Positions 9,915 to 18,829 of a stretch of 37,234 bases of DNA are shown here, in pieces. Position 1 is the stretch's first letter. Every line of letters starts with the position of its first letter. The notes under the pieces are model-generated. The model was not told where the DNA came from. It did no database searches and saw only the letters and a list, made by a program, of their open reading frames with translations. The stretch lies in the NCBI GenBank assembly GCA_003427395.1, contig BFEA01000004.1, positions 7,108,760 through 7,145,993 on the forward strand, read 5' to 3'. The DNA comes from Chara braunii (taxonomy: Eukaryota > Streptophyta > Charophyceae > Charales > Characeae). Both the position numbers and the translations under genes were made by a program.

Positions 9915-10090
9915 ATACCTTGTTTCCAGTGCAGCTGTTGGTGTCCCACAAAGTGTTGAAACGCAGACCCAAGTTCGAATCCAGATGTAGCCGGGCGCGA
10001 CCTCCCCACACATCGCGCATTGTGGCCTTTCAAAACAAAACAAACAAGAAAAAAAAAAAAAACAATAATAATAAAATAAAATAAAACGAA
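9915..10090 (+). repeat. SINE-like repeat, copy 1 (tRNA-type B box)
   Basis: AGTTCGAATCC at about 9971-9981 matches the RNA polymerase III B-box/T-loop consensus (GWTCRANNC). A weak A-box-like stretch, gtgcagctgttgg, lies about 35 bp upstream, close to the usual spacing. An A-rich tail with (AATAA) units ends the copy at about 10035-10087. The block cccacaaagtgttgaaacgc upstream of the B box recurs in copy 2. It is most likely a tRNA-derived SINE. Confidence 0.6.
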
Positions 10091-10293
10091 GGCTGACCTG
10101 CATACGCGTTGCCAACGAGGCAGGGCAATTCGTGGGGGCCGTTAGGCACCCACAGACTGTTGGCATACACACTCAAGTTTGAATCCAGGTGCAGCCAGGG
10201 CACTGCCCCTAGCCACGCCGCGCCACGCAGTCTCGTGGTTCCTTAGCCCTCTCCTTTTCTTCTTTGTTTTTTTCCTTTTTTTTTTTTTTTTTT
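10091..10293 (+). repeat. SINE-like repeat, copy 2
   Basis: AGTTTGAATCC at about 10177-10187, preceded by cccacagactgttggcatac and followed by aggtgcagccaggg, aligns block by block with copy 1 (aagttcgaatccagatgtagccggg). The right side runs into a T tract that ends at an assembly gap, so its 3' end is not known. Confidence 0.55.
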
Positions 10294-10398
10294 NNNNNNN
10301 NNNNNNNNNNNNNNNNNNNNNNNNNNNNNNNNNNNNNNNNNNNNNNNNNNNNNNNNNNNNNNNNNNNNNNNNNNNNNNNNNNNNNNNNNNNNNNNNNN
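10294..10398. other. Assembly gap (105 N) between T tracts
   Basis: The gap is bounded on both sides by runs of T (about 10275-10293 and 10399-10417). The missing piece may be simply more homopolymer or a collapsed retroelement tail. Translations that run through it are meaningless. Confidence 0.99.
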
Positions 10399-10683
10399 TT
10401 TTTTTTTTTTTTTTTTTAGATGCCTGCTCGTTTTCCACTCCTTTCCTGAAACGAACGGGTAGGAACAAGGAAAAAAACACAACAAAAAAAAGAAGAGGAC
10501 AGAAAGCAGAAAAAAAAGAAGAAGGAAAAAAAAAACAAAAAAATTACTTGAAAAAGCGGCTACCCGTTTTCCAAGGCTCCTTGCACCTCTCTGGGAACTT
10601 ATAGTTTCTAACTCCTTCAGAACGGTGTCATCTGCCATTGCAGGTTTACTTTTTTTTTTTTTTTCCCCTCCTTCCGTTGACTT

Positions 10684-10800
10684 ATGCCAACGACCATTCT
10701 CGAATTTGTGGTACACCTACAAACAGTTGAAAGACAGACCCGAGTTCAATTCCGAACGAGGCATCGAAAAAAAAAGATTTTTTTTTTTTACCATTTCTCG
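10684..10800 (+). repeat. SINE-like repeat, copy 3 (diverged)
   Basis: The stretch ctacaaacagttgaaagacagacccgagttcaattcc (about 10718-10754) aligns with the pre-B-box and B-box blocks of copies 1 and 2. It is followed within 20 bp by an A run (10767-10776). The B box is degraded (GAGTTCAATTCC). A diverged family member is likely. Confidence 0.45.
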
Positions 10801-10893
10801 ATTCATGCGTATCATCCTTGCGCAGGGGTCATGCAATCTCTGTCACTATGCGGCCAATCTCGGCCACCAGATCTCAGGATCATGCGATCGAGA

Positions 10894-11110
10894 TTGACCG
10901 TTGTCGAGCGCATCGGTCCCTCAATGGGCGAGACCCTCCCAGCCGCGTCACGTAGGAGTTGGTCTTATCGCGATACAAATGGAGCTTCCATTGCCGCTCC
11001 GACCGAGTGTACCAACCATGTCTCTCGCCAGCCCCTACTACAGGATAGGGCTTATGCGAGGTACAACTTACCTCAACTTGCGGGAACTGTCATCTCCCTT
11101 CGGTGGGCGT
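10894..11110. repeat. Repeat family R, copy B
   Basis: It is homologous to 8981-9260 and starts with the motif TGTCGAGCGCATCGGTCCC at 10902. The first 40 bp or so (to gaccctcc) also resemble the outer end of the gypsy block at 11268, after which the two sequences part. No coding function is seen. Confidence 0.7.
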
Positions 11111-11263
11111 ATCCCTGCCGAGCTACCAGTCCACACTACGAAAGTTAATCAGTTGCAACCGCAGAGGTGTGTCAGCCGAGGGCATTTCTCATACGCTGTA
11201 GCATAGGGGGTACACGCGGTCCCACGCCTCTATCGGGCCCGCATTTGGGGGCTGAAGTGCCGA
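11111..11263. other. Unassigned sequence next to the left arm end
   Basis: This sequence lies between repeat R copy B and the first base shared by the two gypsy copies. It differs from the sequence flanking the other arm (31298 onward), so it marks an independent flank. Confidence 0.5.
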
Positions 11264-11297
11264 GCGCTGTCGAGCGCATCGGTCCCGCACGGGGACC
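11264..11297 (-). repeat. Double-hairpin terminal motif, left arm
   Basis: Two adjacent perfect hairpins: GCGCT-gtcg-AGCGC (11264-11277) and, three bases on, GGTCCC-gcacg-GGGACC (11281-11297). The same pair in opposite orientation ends the other arm at 31264-31297. Homology between the two gypsy copies stops at the outer edge of the first hairpin, so this is the physical end of the duplicated unit. Confidence 0.85.
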
Positions 11298-12953
11298 CTC
11301 CTTTATGGTGCCGGCCCTCAATCTCTGCTCAACCTCTTCACTTTCGCTTATCTCCTCTATCCTCACGCCCTGATGATCTTCTACTTCCTGCCAAATACAG
11401 AAAGCGGCCGGGGGGGCTGGTGGAGCTGGGGCATTAGCACGCCGCAGAGCTTCTTCCCTTATCCCCCCTGGGATTCTCGGGTCTATGCACTCACCGTACA
11501 TGTCGAAAAATCACCATCATAGCTTGAACTCATCAGGCAATCCTTTTCATCACTCTTCCGGACCTGACATAACTTAATTGTGTGACCCTTTTGGCCACAA
11601 TGCCAACAGATGGCATTTCTCCAATTTATCCTTCCTCTTCCATATCCTCCACCGCCTTGCTGGTCACTCTGATTCCCCGCACCGTTCCACCTGTCACTTC
11701 CTCCTCTCTGGGAGTTACTATTCGCGTTTCCTCTCCCATATCCCCCGCGGCCACCATTTCCTCGCCCTCGGCCTCATCCTTGATTTTGTCTCCGTCCGGC
11801 GTCCACCACCTTGATTCCCTTGTGATCCTTGTGGGGCCGACTGCTGAGGTTGGCTTGGCGGTGGGTTCGAGTGACTCACCTGTTGAGACTGGGGTCCCGA
11901 CTGTTCACAGGAAGCAGTACTCATCCGCGCTCCGGCACATGATCCATGTGGCCCGCCCGTTGGCCATGGTGCATATGAATAGTGTCCACGCCAATGATTG
12001 GGAGGTCCACAACCTGGCCATGACCCATAGGGCGCTGGTGCGGCTTGACCGGACGACTCTGGGGGTGGCATCGCCACAGCCGGCGCGGCTTGACCTTTTC
12101 CTGAGCCTTGCCCTCCTTGAGTCGTGTTCCTTGCCTTCCTTTGAGCCTTTGTCAACTTTTGTGGTTCAGGTTCCTCTTCTTCTTCTTCCTCCTCCTCTAG
12201 CACTGCCACCTTCTTTCCTTTCCCTTGGGCTTGTGGCGCCGTCATAGCCTTCTTTCTTGCCTCCTTTTCTGCATCGTGCTGGGTCACAGTCTCTTCTATC
12301 ATTAGTTTGAAGTTGCCCCCATCACTAGCGATAGTATCCAAAGTCTTCCTTTTCTTCCTAGCCTGTTTCATCTGGAAGATGTCTACCTGGCCCAACTCTC
12401 CCTCTAGCACGCCTTCTTTTATGGCACCCCAAGTAAGTTTTTTTCCTGGCGCAGCTTTCTTGGTTAGCGACGAGGCTTCCCAATTCTTGAAGTGCCCCAG
12501 GAAAGTGGCACACTGTTCTTCTTCTGCCAGCCCTAGGACTTTTTTTGCCATCTTCTCAAATGCTGTGGCAAAGGCCCCTACCGTGGAGAACTCGTCCCGT
12601 CTCAACATTTCCACGTCTTCTTTTGTGAGAAGGACGTCCCCTAACTTGAAACGCCTCTGCATCTCTTCTTTAAACCTTGCCCACTCACCATTTGCGTCGG
12701 CCGCTACTTTCATTACCTCAGGTCTAAGCTCCCACCATAAGTACCTAGGCCTCAACTTGAATTTGTCTGCCTCTGATGCCTCGCAAGTGACCTGCTCCAA
12801 CAGCTCAAGCCACTCGGACACCCTATCCCCATTGAACTGGAAGATGTTAACCTTGGGCACCAGAAGCCGTGCCATCTCTCTCTTTTCCAAAGCCTTGACG
12901 AAGTCCTCCGGTGTAGCACCCGGGCCCTGCTCGATTCCATCGGAGTCCGGCAT
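11264..12953 (-). pseudogene. gag: gag2: Ty3/gypsy Gag with CCHC knuckle, copy 1
   Basis: Gag packages element RNA into virus-like particles. From ATG at 12951-12953 a 411-codon frame reads a retrotransposon Gag domain (FQFNGDRVSEWLELLEQ near residues 38-54; RRFKLGDVLLTKEDVEMLRRDEFSTVGAFATAFEKM). A Lys/Glu-rich segment and a Pro/Gln/Gly-rich tail follow. A 7-bp insertion relative to copy 2, at about 11808, shifts the frame and ends it at 11718. In the original frame downstream lies the knuckle CWHCGQKGHTIKLC (C-x2-C-x4-H-x4-C, about 11570-11612), then a 1-bp T deletion at about 11510 and an acidic tail to about 11264. No protease or RT follows it in sense direction. Confidence 0.85.
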
Positions 12954-13272
12954 CTTTGTCCTTTCTCAAAACCTGTTGCAAAAAAAACAATTTCGACAAA
13001 CATCTTGCCGTCAAACCTCTAAACTCTCTAGTTCCATTATTCAATCGAACATACTTTTAATAACTAAGGTAGTCTATCCGGCCTTTATATCGTAATTTCG
13101 ACTCTATTATTTGAAACGAATACACACAAAGCACACTCTCAACCTTACTCGCAATCAAAAATAAATTTTGTTAGGCCATCGAAGATAGCACAATACTCAT
13201 ATCATCATCAAACTTCTTCATCAAGGGTTGTTGTTTTGCCTGAATCATCAGCCTGCTCTTAACCTGGGTTCC
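12954..13272 (-). promoter_or_regulatory. gag2 leader with TATA box and acceptor-like site, copy 1
   Basis: In the sense direction this segment separates RNase H from gag2. It holds TATAAAGG (complement of 13082-13089) about 130 bp before the gag2 ATG. Immediately before the ATG region sits a run of T ending in gcaacag, then gttttgag, which looks like a 3' splice site. The same features at the same spacing occur in copy 2 (TATAAAGG at 29479-29486). Promoter and intron leader are inferences from motif and position. I could not find an LTR here. Confidence 0.5.
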
Positions 13273-13273
13273 T

Positions 13274-14030
13274 TCACTGTGGACCCCGGTAGGCAGCCGA
13301 GATCCCCGGCAACGGCGCCACCTCGTCTTGAAGTAGAGCATTGGCCAAGAGGTATATCCCACCTATCGACCTCTCGTGCCCTTCCACCTGTTGCGCCCCA
13401 TTTTCCATCATGAGTAGGTCTTCGTGCAACTGGTATTTGTCTGCTAAGGCTAGATTCATCATCCACTGCACGTTTGACACTCCCCATGAGTCTTCCTCAA
13501 TGTAGGGCTTAAGAACTAGATCTGATCGTCGTACATGTCCTGGAGGCGCGAGCCACACAGGTTGTCCAGGAGTAACGTAGTTACCCACGGCCATCGACCA
13601 GGAGTTGATGTGAAGTCTCACATCCTCCTCACTGTCCAGAAACCCGTCGACTGGCGGAGTATCCTCGATCACTCCTTGATTATTTTTGTCCCAGTCGACT
13701 AGACTCAATCCGTCTGCTCTATTCTTATTTCCTGGAATTCGCTCTAATTCAAAATCGAACATCCAGATGTATGTTAACCACCTGGCGATAGTCGGGTCTG
13801 ATGGGGCGAAGTTCTTGAGAGAACCGGCTAGAGCAGTTGGGTCCACCCTCAACACGAACCTGTTGCCGAAGAGGTAGTTTCTAAAGATCCTTAAGCAATG
13901 GAGAACCGCCAAGGTCTCGCGCTTAAATTGAGAGTAATTTCTCTCAGTTGTGTTAAGCGTGCGACTTTCAAACCTTTGTGGCCGCTCTTCTCCGTTAAGG
14001 TCTTGCTGAATCAACACACATCCTAGCGCA
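13274..14030 (-). pseudogene. Ty3/gypsy RNase H and tail, copy 1
   Basis: It reads an RNase H-like domain of the RT-associated gypsy type: LIQQDLNGEERP, NTTERNYSQFKRETLAVLHCLRIFRNYLFGNRFVLRVD, then FELERIPGNKNRADGLS, then a C-terminal tail of about 110 residues that in related elements leads to integrase. RNase H degrades RNA in the RNA-DNA hybrid. Compared with copy 2, about 74 bp are missing at the start (junction near 14027-14035). This removes the VETDAG segment with the first catalytic Asp and shifts the frame from RT. It ends at TGA 13274-13276, where integrase would be expected, and the gag2 leader follows instead. Confidence 0.88.
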
Positions 14031-15329
14031 GTTGGCCCTGCACAATTCCTTCTTTAGGCCCTTTATTACCAACTCCTGCTTATCTCCCCATTCCCAGTCT
14101 TGTCCTTGACGCACGAGCTTTCGAAGCTGTTCTGTCTTTGCCGCAAACCCTTTTATGAAGATCCTCCAGAACCCACATGTCCCGAGGAAACTTCTCACCT
14201 CCGTAATAGTCTCGAATGGGGTTGGCCATTCGAGAATCTTATTGGTTTTCTTAGTGTCTGGTCGACGACCCCTCTCGTCGCACACAAACCCCAAGATGGT
14301 GGCCCCGCTCATGCAGTGTCTCGATTTAGACTCACTTGCAATGAGGTTATGCTCCTTTAGCAGGTTTAGGACTCTGCACAGGTCTTGCACATGGTTCCAA
14401 ACAAAGCGTCTAATCCCTGGCATTACCTCCTGCTCGTTCTTCTCTTTAGGCCCTTTTACGACTAAATCATCAATGTAAGGCTGAGTAATGTGAGGGCTTA
14501 CTGACTGCATTGCCCTCACCATGTGCTTCTGTACCATGGCGACTGCATTTATCCACCCTTGTGGTGCGACGTTCATATGAATTAACCCTCGAGGGGTATG
14601 CATTGTCGTCATCGGTCTGTCAGAGGGGTAAATAGGAAACTGGTCGTAACCAGAATATAAGTCTATGAGAGATATGATGGCTCTCCCAGCGTATGCCTCT
14701 GAAAGCGCATCTGCGTTAGGGAGACTACCTGCATCTCTCATAGTTACAGCATTCAGGAGCTGCAAATCCTGTACCCACCTCAAGGTCCCGTTTGGTTTGA
14801 CGAAACAAAACCAAGGGGATGCATATGGTCCGCTCGAGTAGTCGGACACATGTGTGCGGATTTTCCCGTCAAGGTAGCTAACTACCTTTTTTTCGTCAGC
14901 CGGATTAGGGTACCGCGCGCCTCGCAAATTCCATGGCTCGTGGGGAACGGTATGTATCCTAATCATTGGGATTCTATCCACGTCCAGACGGTCCCGTTCA
15001 TCATCATTGAAGGCATATGCAGTATGCCTTCCTCTTATGGTCTCTACCATAAACCTCTCCTCTTGCGCCGTAAGGAAGCCGGGTTCCCCTATAATCAGCG
15101 TCTTTTCTGTCTCGGGAGTGATACGACATGACCCTATCTGTGCGTCCTCTCGCATTTGTCGTATCAATTCTCGTTCCCGCTCGTAATAAACTTTTTGCTC
15201 CTCAGTAACGAGTACGGGAACAGGGCGGCACTTCTGATCTACCCTCTTATACCGCCTTTGTGAACCCTGCTTGAGCTTACCCCTAAAAAGGCCGAGTTGC
15301 AGTTTGGGGCTGTGCTCCTGCGATTCCAC
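13995..15329 (-). pseudogene. Ty3/gypsy reverse transcriptase, copy 1
   Basis: A 444-codon frame. The N-terminal linker is charged. From about residue 125 the RT domain carries SPWFCFVKPNGTLRWVQDLQLLN (residues 171-193), motif A LIDLYSGYDQF (Asp 223), TTMHTPRGLIHMNVAPQGW and motif C YIDDLVV (residues 285-291), then FVCDERGRRPD and VRSFLGTCGFWRIFIKGFA, typical of the gypsy connection. All catalytic Asp are present, so this is the best preserved pol domain here. It is out of frame with the upstream linker (shift near 15300), and its last 20 or so codons are altered by the deletion into RNase H. Confidence 0.93.
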
Positions 15330-15666
15330 CTATCCTTCCAGGCACTCGATATACGAGTTCTGCCTCACCTTCACCTCTCCTCTCCATCACCTTTTCCCTG
15401 AGGGCTTCTACTGCCACAGGGTCTGCCATTCCATAGGTGGATACTATGTCCATAGCATCCCCTATATTAGTCAAGCTGAGGGAGAGGNCCTCNNATGGCT
15501 CTTCGCCTTCAAACACCTCACCCTCCAACCTCAACCTTTCTACCTCTGACTCTTCAATAGTAAAAGAGTCAGGGTTGGGCCGATTTCTTATGCTTCGTGG
15601 CCCTGTGTTCTTGCATGTGATTACCTCATAGCTCCCACACACAGGGTCACAAAGTACCAAAAACAT
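15283..15666 (-). pseudogene. pol linker between protease and RT
   Basis: An acidic segment (VITCKNTGPRSIRNRPNPDSF, EESEVERLRLEGEVFEGEEP) in the same frame as the protease upstream, separated from it by one TGA (15703-15705). It contains three undetermined bases (15488, 15493, 15494). I know it from position as the spacer of this Ty3/gypsy lineage; no catalytic function is expected. Confidence 0.75.
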
Positions 15667-15702
15667 GGTCCCATCATGCTTATTCAGTATGACGGTCTTC
15701 CT

Positions 15703-16146
15703 TCAGCTCAAAAAGGATCGGCCCAATAGGATGGGATGGTCGAGATCGGTCATTACAAAAAAACAACTTCTCACTTTAACCTTGCCAATTTTTAAAACCA
15801 CTCTCGATGCGGTCCCTATGAACACAGACCGACTATTTGCTCCCATTAAAACTCCATTATCCGAGCGATCAATCTCCATCCCCAAGCGTAAAATATGTTC
15901 CTCTTTTATGAGGTTCATTTCCGCCCCAGTATCCATCATTGCCGTGCACATTTTTCCTTTTACTACTACGTCCAAGCATCCACATGCGACGGACTTCCAA
16001 TCCATCTTCGTGCCTGTCTCTGCCCATTCCGCTTCCCTGGGGATAATGGTTCCCAAGCGCACACTTGCCACTAACCTTCTGGACAATCGAGCCTTTAGCT
16101 CATCCCTCAATTTTAGAGCGGAGGCGAGGATATCTTTTAAGTTCAT
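15703..16146 (-). pseudogene. Ty3/gypsy aspartic protease
   Basis: Retropepsin-type domain: AMMDTGAEMNLI at about residues 69-80 holds the active-site D-T-G, and HPILLGRSFL near the end is the family's second conserved element (ILG-FL). The protease would cleave the Gag-Pol polyprotein. About 60 residues N-terminal to the DTG are charged linker (LKDILASALKLRDELKARLSRRL). The frame ends in TGA right after LGRSFLS, while the pol linker continues in the same frame beyond it. A C-to-T change of CGA is a likely cause. Confidence 0.88.
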
Positions 16147-16395
16147 TAGGTCGTTATGGCCCTCAAGGAGTCAATTGACCATTCCTTCCACGTCAAACCC
16201 CTCCTCCATTCTGACCTTATATTTTCTTCTCTTGCCCTCTTGTTCCTTACTAGCGCCGGCCTTTGCATCCCTCTTTTTGGCTATTTCTTCAGCCTTCTTG
16301 TCCTCTTCCGTCCTTAACCTTTCAACAGGTCCTCCATCTTCTCCATCGTATCTCTTGCCCTTACCAAATTATCATCTTCTCCTTCGCCGTCCGAT
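16147..16395 (-). pseudogene. gag1-protease spacer, broken frames
   Basis: Acidic and Lys/Glu-rich sequence readable only in changing frames (for example EKMEDLLKG and MEEGFDVEGMV). It joins gag1 to the protease and carries at least two frame breaks. No domain is recognised. Confidence 0.55.
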
Positions 16396-17148
16396 TCAAC
16401 CACTATGGGTTCCTCCCCTTTGGGTCATCTCTGCAGTCTGCTCCTCTTTCCGTTGAGTCCTGCCAATATGCTGGTCCTCCCGTCTCTCCTGCCTCTGGGA
16501 CCTGTGCTCTCTCCTCTGGCCATCCCTCTGAGCTCCTGAGGTCATGCCCTGCTCAGAGGTTCTCCTCTCTGCAGTTTCTGGCTCCTTCCTCTTTCTTCCC
16601 ATACTCCTCTCGTCAGCCTGACGTGCCGGAGTATAGTGGTTCCAAAGCAATTTCTTGCAATGGCCCCAGTTCTGGGCAGGCTCCACAATAGATCTGACGA
16701 ACGGCCTGAGGTATTTCCTCACAAACAGAATAAAACTCCTCACCCTCTGGCTTGGTGGCTCGTTGATGCTATCTGCAAACTCGTCGTAGCCCTTCAGGAA
16801 CTCCCACAGGTTAGTGGCATCAAAACGAATGGGCCGTCCATCTCTGCCTAGCGGCGATGGGTGCAAGCCCTCCATCTTCTGCTCAAAATCCTGCCAGGTC
16901 AATGACTCCCTGACGAAGTTGGCAAGGGGCTGTGCCCACTCGCCTGCTCCTCGCACCTCCCGCAGCATCCTGCTACTATCCCATCCAAACTCATGACCGT
17001 GCCTCCTGAACCCAACCATGAACAGCTCAACGTTGTCTCCTGTATAAATGGGTGGCCAGTCCTCTCTCCTGGCCCTCACCTGCGCCCCCTGTCTGGTAAC
17101 CCCCAGTGGGGTTTCCACTGGCCCTGCCCCTCCCCTCCCTCTTGGCAT
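16396..17148 (-). pseudogene. gag: gag1: Ty3/gypsy Gag-like protein
   Basis: I take ATG at 17148 (MPRGRGGAGP) as the start. The frame opens further up to 17229, but that extension overlaps an acceptor-like ttgttgtgcag ending at 17174. The protein has a basic Gly/Arg N-terminus, a helical capsid-like core (WPPIYTGDNVELFMVGFRRHG, LTWQDFEQKMEGLHPS, RVRSFILFVRKYLRPFVRSIV) and a very basic Arg/Glu/Gln C-terminus. No CCHC knuckle is seen before the stop at 16396. Its place directly before protease and RT on the same strand marks it as the Gag of this element. It is unrelated by eye to gag2. Confidence 0.8.
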
Positions 17149-17367
17149 GGCTGCCCAAAAACTGGTGTCAAGCCTGCACAACAAGGAAGAGACAGACAAA
17201 AGCACACAAAGGGTAAGTAGGTTCGACAAACAAAACAGGAGACAGACATTCCCCTCCCATATCTACCTTAACTACATATACATACATGTGTAAATACACG
17301 TATATAAATCTATCTTAATACTATACTCTATCACACCATTCTACTGAGAAACATACACAATTTTCCC

Positions 17368-17387
17368 ATATATATATATATATATAT
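17368..17387. repeat. (AT)n microsatellite
   Basis: About ten AT units lie in the 265-bp interval between the integrase stop and gag1. That interval is where an LTR might be expected, but I see no LTR-like ends. Confidence 0.95.
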
Positions 17388-17413
17388 CTAGTATTACTTA
17401 ACAGAAAGGGATT

Positions 17414-18604
17414 CTAAATTGTGGGACCCATGCTCACCTCGTCTCGAGCGACAAACTTCTTCAATCTCGAGCCTGACACCCAATCTTTCCAGGCAGTCCC
17501 ATTCAGCTCTTCAATCTGGTATGCCCCATGCTCTCCACTCCTCGTGACCATGTATGGTCCTAACCACCTCTTGTCCAACTTTCGCGACCACTGCTTCTCT
17601 AAGGATGAATGGTATAGTAGCACAACGTCGCCCACCTTGAGAGGCTCCTTCCTTACCCTTGCCATCTTATCCCACCTGAACTTATCCCTCTGTCCGGTGT
17701 CAGCCACCTTACTCGCCGCACTTTCAATTTTGTCCTCTATGACATTAATCTGATGAACCCTTAAGTCTAGCAGTTTCTCAAATGACAAGTTTGTCTCGAG
17801 GTCCTGCCGCCTCCAAGTCTTTAGGAAACTTTCGATAGGGAAGGTCGCATGTCTGTCATACCACAACGTTGCTGGCGCGTAGTTGGTGCTTCTTCTGACA
17901 GTGATTTTATCCACGAAGAAGGCGACCCTTAGGAAGTTAGGCCACTGATTTGGCCTACCATTCGTCCACTTAGCGAGGAGATTCGTAATCGTACTATGAC
18001 CCCTCTCCACAGGTGCATTAGCTTGAGGGTGCGCCGCAGTAGTATACTCTGCGATCACTCCATACCCTCTCAGCAGTTCTTTCACCTCAGCACAAGTGAA
18101 TTCGGACTCTCTGTCCATTACGAATTTGGAGACAAAAGGGTAGCGGAGGTAATACTCCTCAATGCATCGAGCCAAGGTCTCACCAATTTTTGTGCGTATG
18201 GCTCTGCCATCTACAAAACCGGAGAGGTTGTCACGTGCATCGAAGATGAAGTTATACCCACCTACTCCCAGCGGCATTGCCAATAAGTCCAAATGTACGA
18301 CCGCCCCAACCTCACGTACGTACCTTGGGTGAAGCGGCTCCCTAGGTCTAATGGAAGACCGCTCCTGGCATGAAACACATGACTTGCAATAATCGTTGAT
18401 CATTCGTCCCATGCCATCCCAATAGTATAGCTCGTGTATTTTGAGGAAAGTTGTATCCTTACTCCTATGTCCACCTGCCTTACCATCATGTAGGGCAGTT
18501 ATGACGTCGATCTGACGAGCGATGCCGCAGACTACCCTTCTTGGAGTCTTCCCTTTACTCTTCATAAATAGATGGTCATCCCTTACTAAGAAGTTTGGTC
18601 GCAT
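17414..18604 (-). pseudogene. Ty3/gypsy integrase
   Basis: A 396-codon frame with a complete integrase. The HHCC zinc finger is H39, H46, C76 and C79 (HDGKAGGH ... CKSCVSC). The catalytic core has D106 in VVHLDLLAM, D164 in FVMDRESEF and E200 in NAPVERGH, with exactly 35 residues between the last two (DD35E). The C-terminal GPY/F-type segment is KRWLGPYMV at about residues 345-355. No chromodomain is visible. Integrase inserts the cDNA into chromosomal DNA. This frame is intact in itself, but its polyprotein context upstream is broken (1-bp shift near 18600) and no RT precedes it, so it belongs to a truncated element. Confidence 0.93.
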
Positions 18605-18806
18605 CTTGAGAACTTTCTCGCACGTATCTTTCTCTCATTTCGCACGAAAGGAGCATTCCTAATTCCAGATATATCCCGTTATACTCCTCCGTGCGAAAAA
18701 CCTCTTTTATCTCTCCCTCTTCAAAATCGTGGTCCTCTCCTTCGTGAACTATATTCTCATTCTCGCCTTGCCGTTGATCCCCGATCCTTGCCACCTCCGC
18801 TGGCAA
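18576..18806 (-). pseudogene. pol segment upstream of integrase
   Basis: An acidic stretch (HEGEDHDFEEGEIKEVFRTEEYNGIYLELGMLLS) that precedes integrase in this lineage. It overlaps the integrase frame by 29 bp in another frame, so one base has been gained or lost at about 18610-18625. Upstream of 18806 no RNase H or RT can be found, so the element is truncated near 18830. Confidence 0.7.
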
Positions 18807-18829
18807 GTAGCATTACAACTGACAATCAT

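Larger units (their letters stand above)
11264..15016 (-). repeat. Left arm of 3.8-kb inverted repeat (gypsy chimera copy 1)
   Basis: This segment matches 27433-31297 in inverse orientation, base by base apart from scattered substitutions and small indels. It includes coding and non-coding parts (RT, RNase H, promoter/leader, gag2). About 93 percent of residues agree over a 155-residue RT stretch I compared by eye. The inner boundary at 15016 is where the right arm begins abruptly; copy 1 continues further into pol, so the right arm is truncated there. Confidence 0.93.
11264..17229 (-). mobile_element. Chimeric Ty3/gypsy element: gag1-PR-RT-RH plus gag2
   Basis: The sense order is gag1, protease, RT, RNase H, TATA/leader, gag2, double hairpin. 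The first four follow the normal Ty3/gypsy order and were one polyprotein. Integrase is missing after RNase H, and a different Gag with its own leader stands in its place. No LTR pair was found. All parts carry frameshifts or stops, so it is not active now. It may be two elements fused, or an unusual two-gag element; copy 2 shows the fusion is not unique to this site. Confidence 0.8.

Noticed and set aside
10142-10716. Long open frames across the N gap at 10294-10398
   Set aside because: They are open only because undetermined bases and T/A runs contain no stop codon.
11582-13095. Plus-strand frames of 221 and 262 codons over gag2 copy 1
   Set aside because: Shadows of the minus-strand Gag gene, which has the zinc knuckle and a homologous copy at 29615-31263.
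17148-17229. N-terminal hydrophobic extension of gag1 as a signal peptide
   Set aside because: It lies upstream of an acceptor-like site and the Gag start MPRGRG; likely leader sequence read through.
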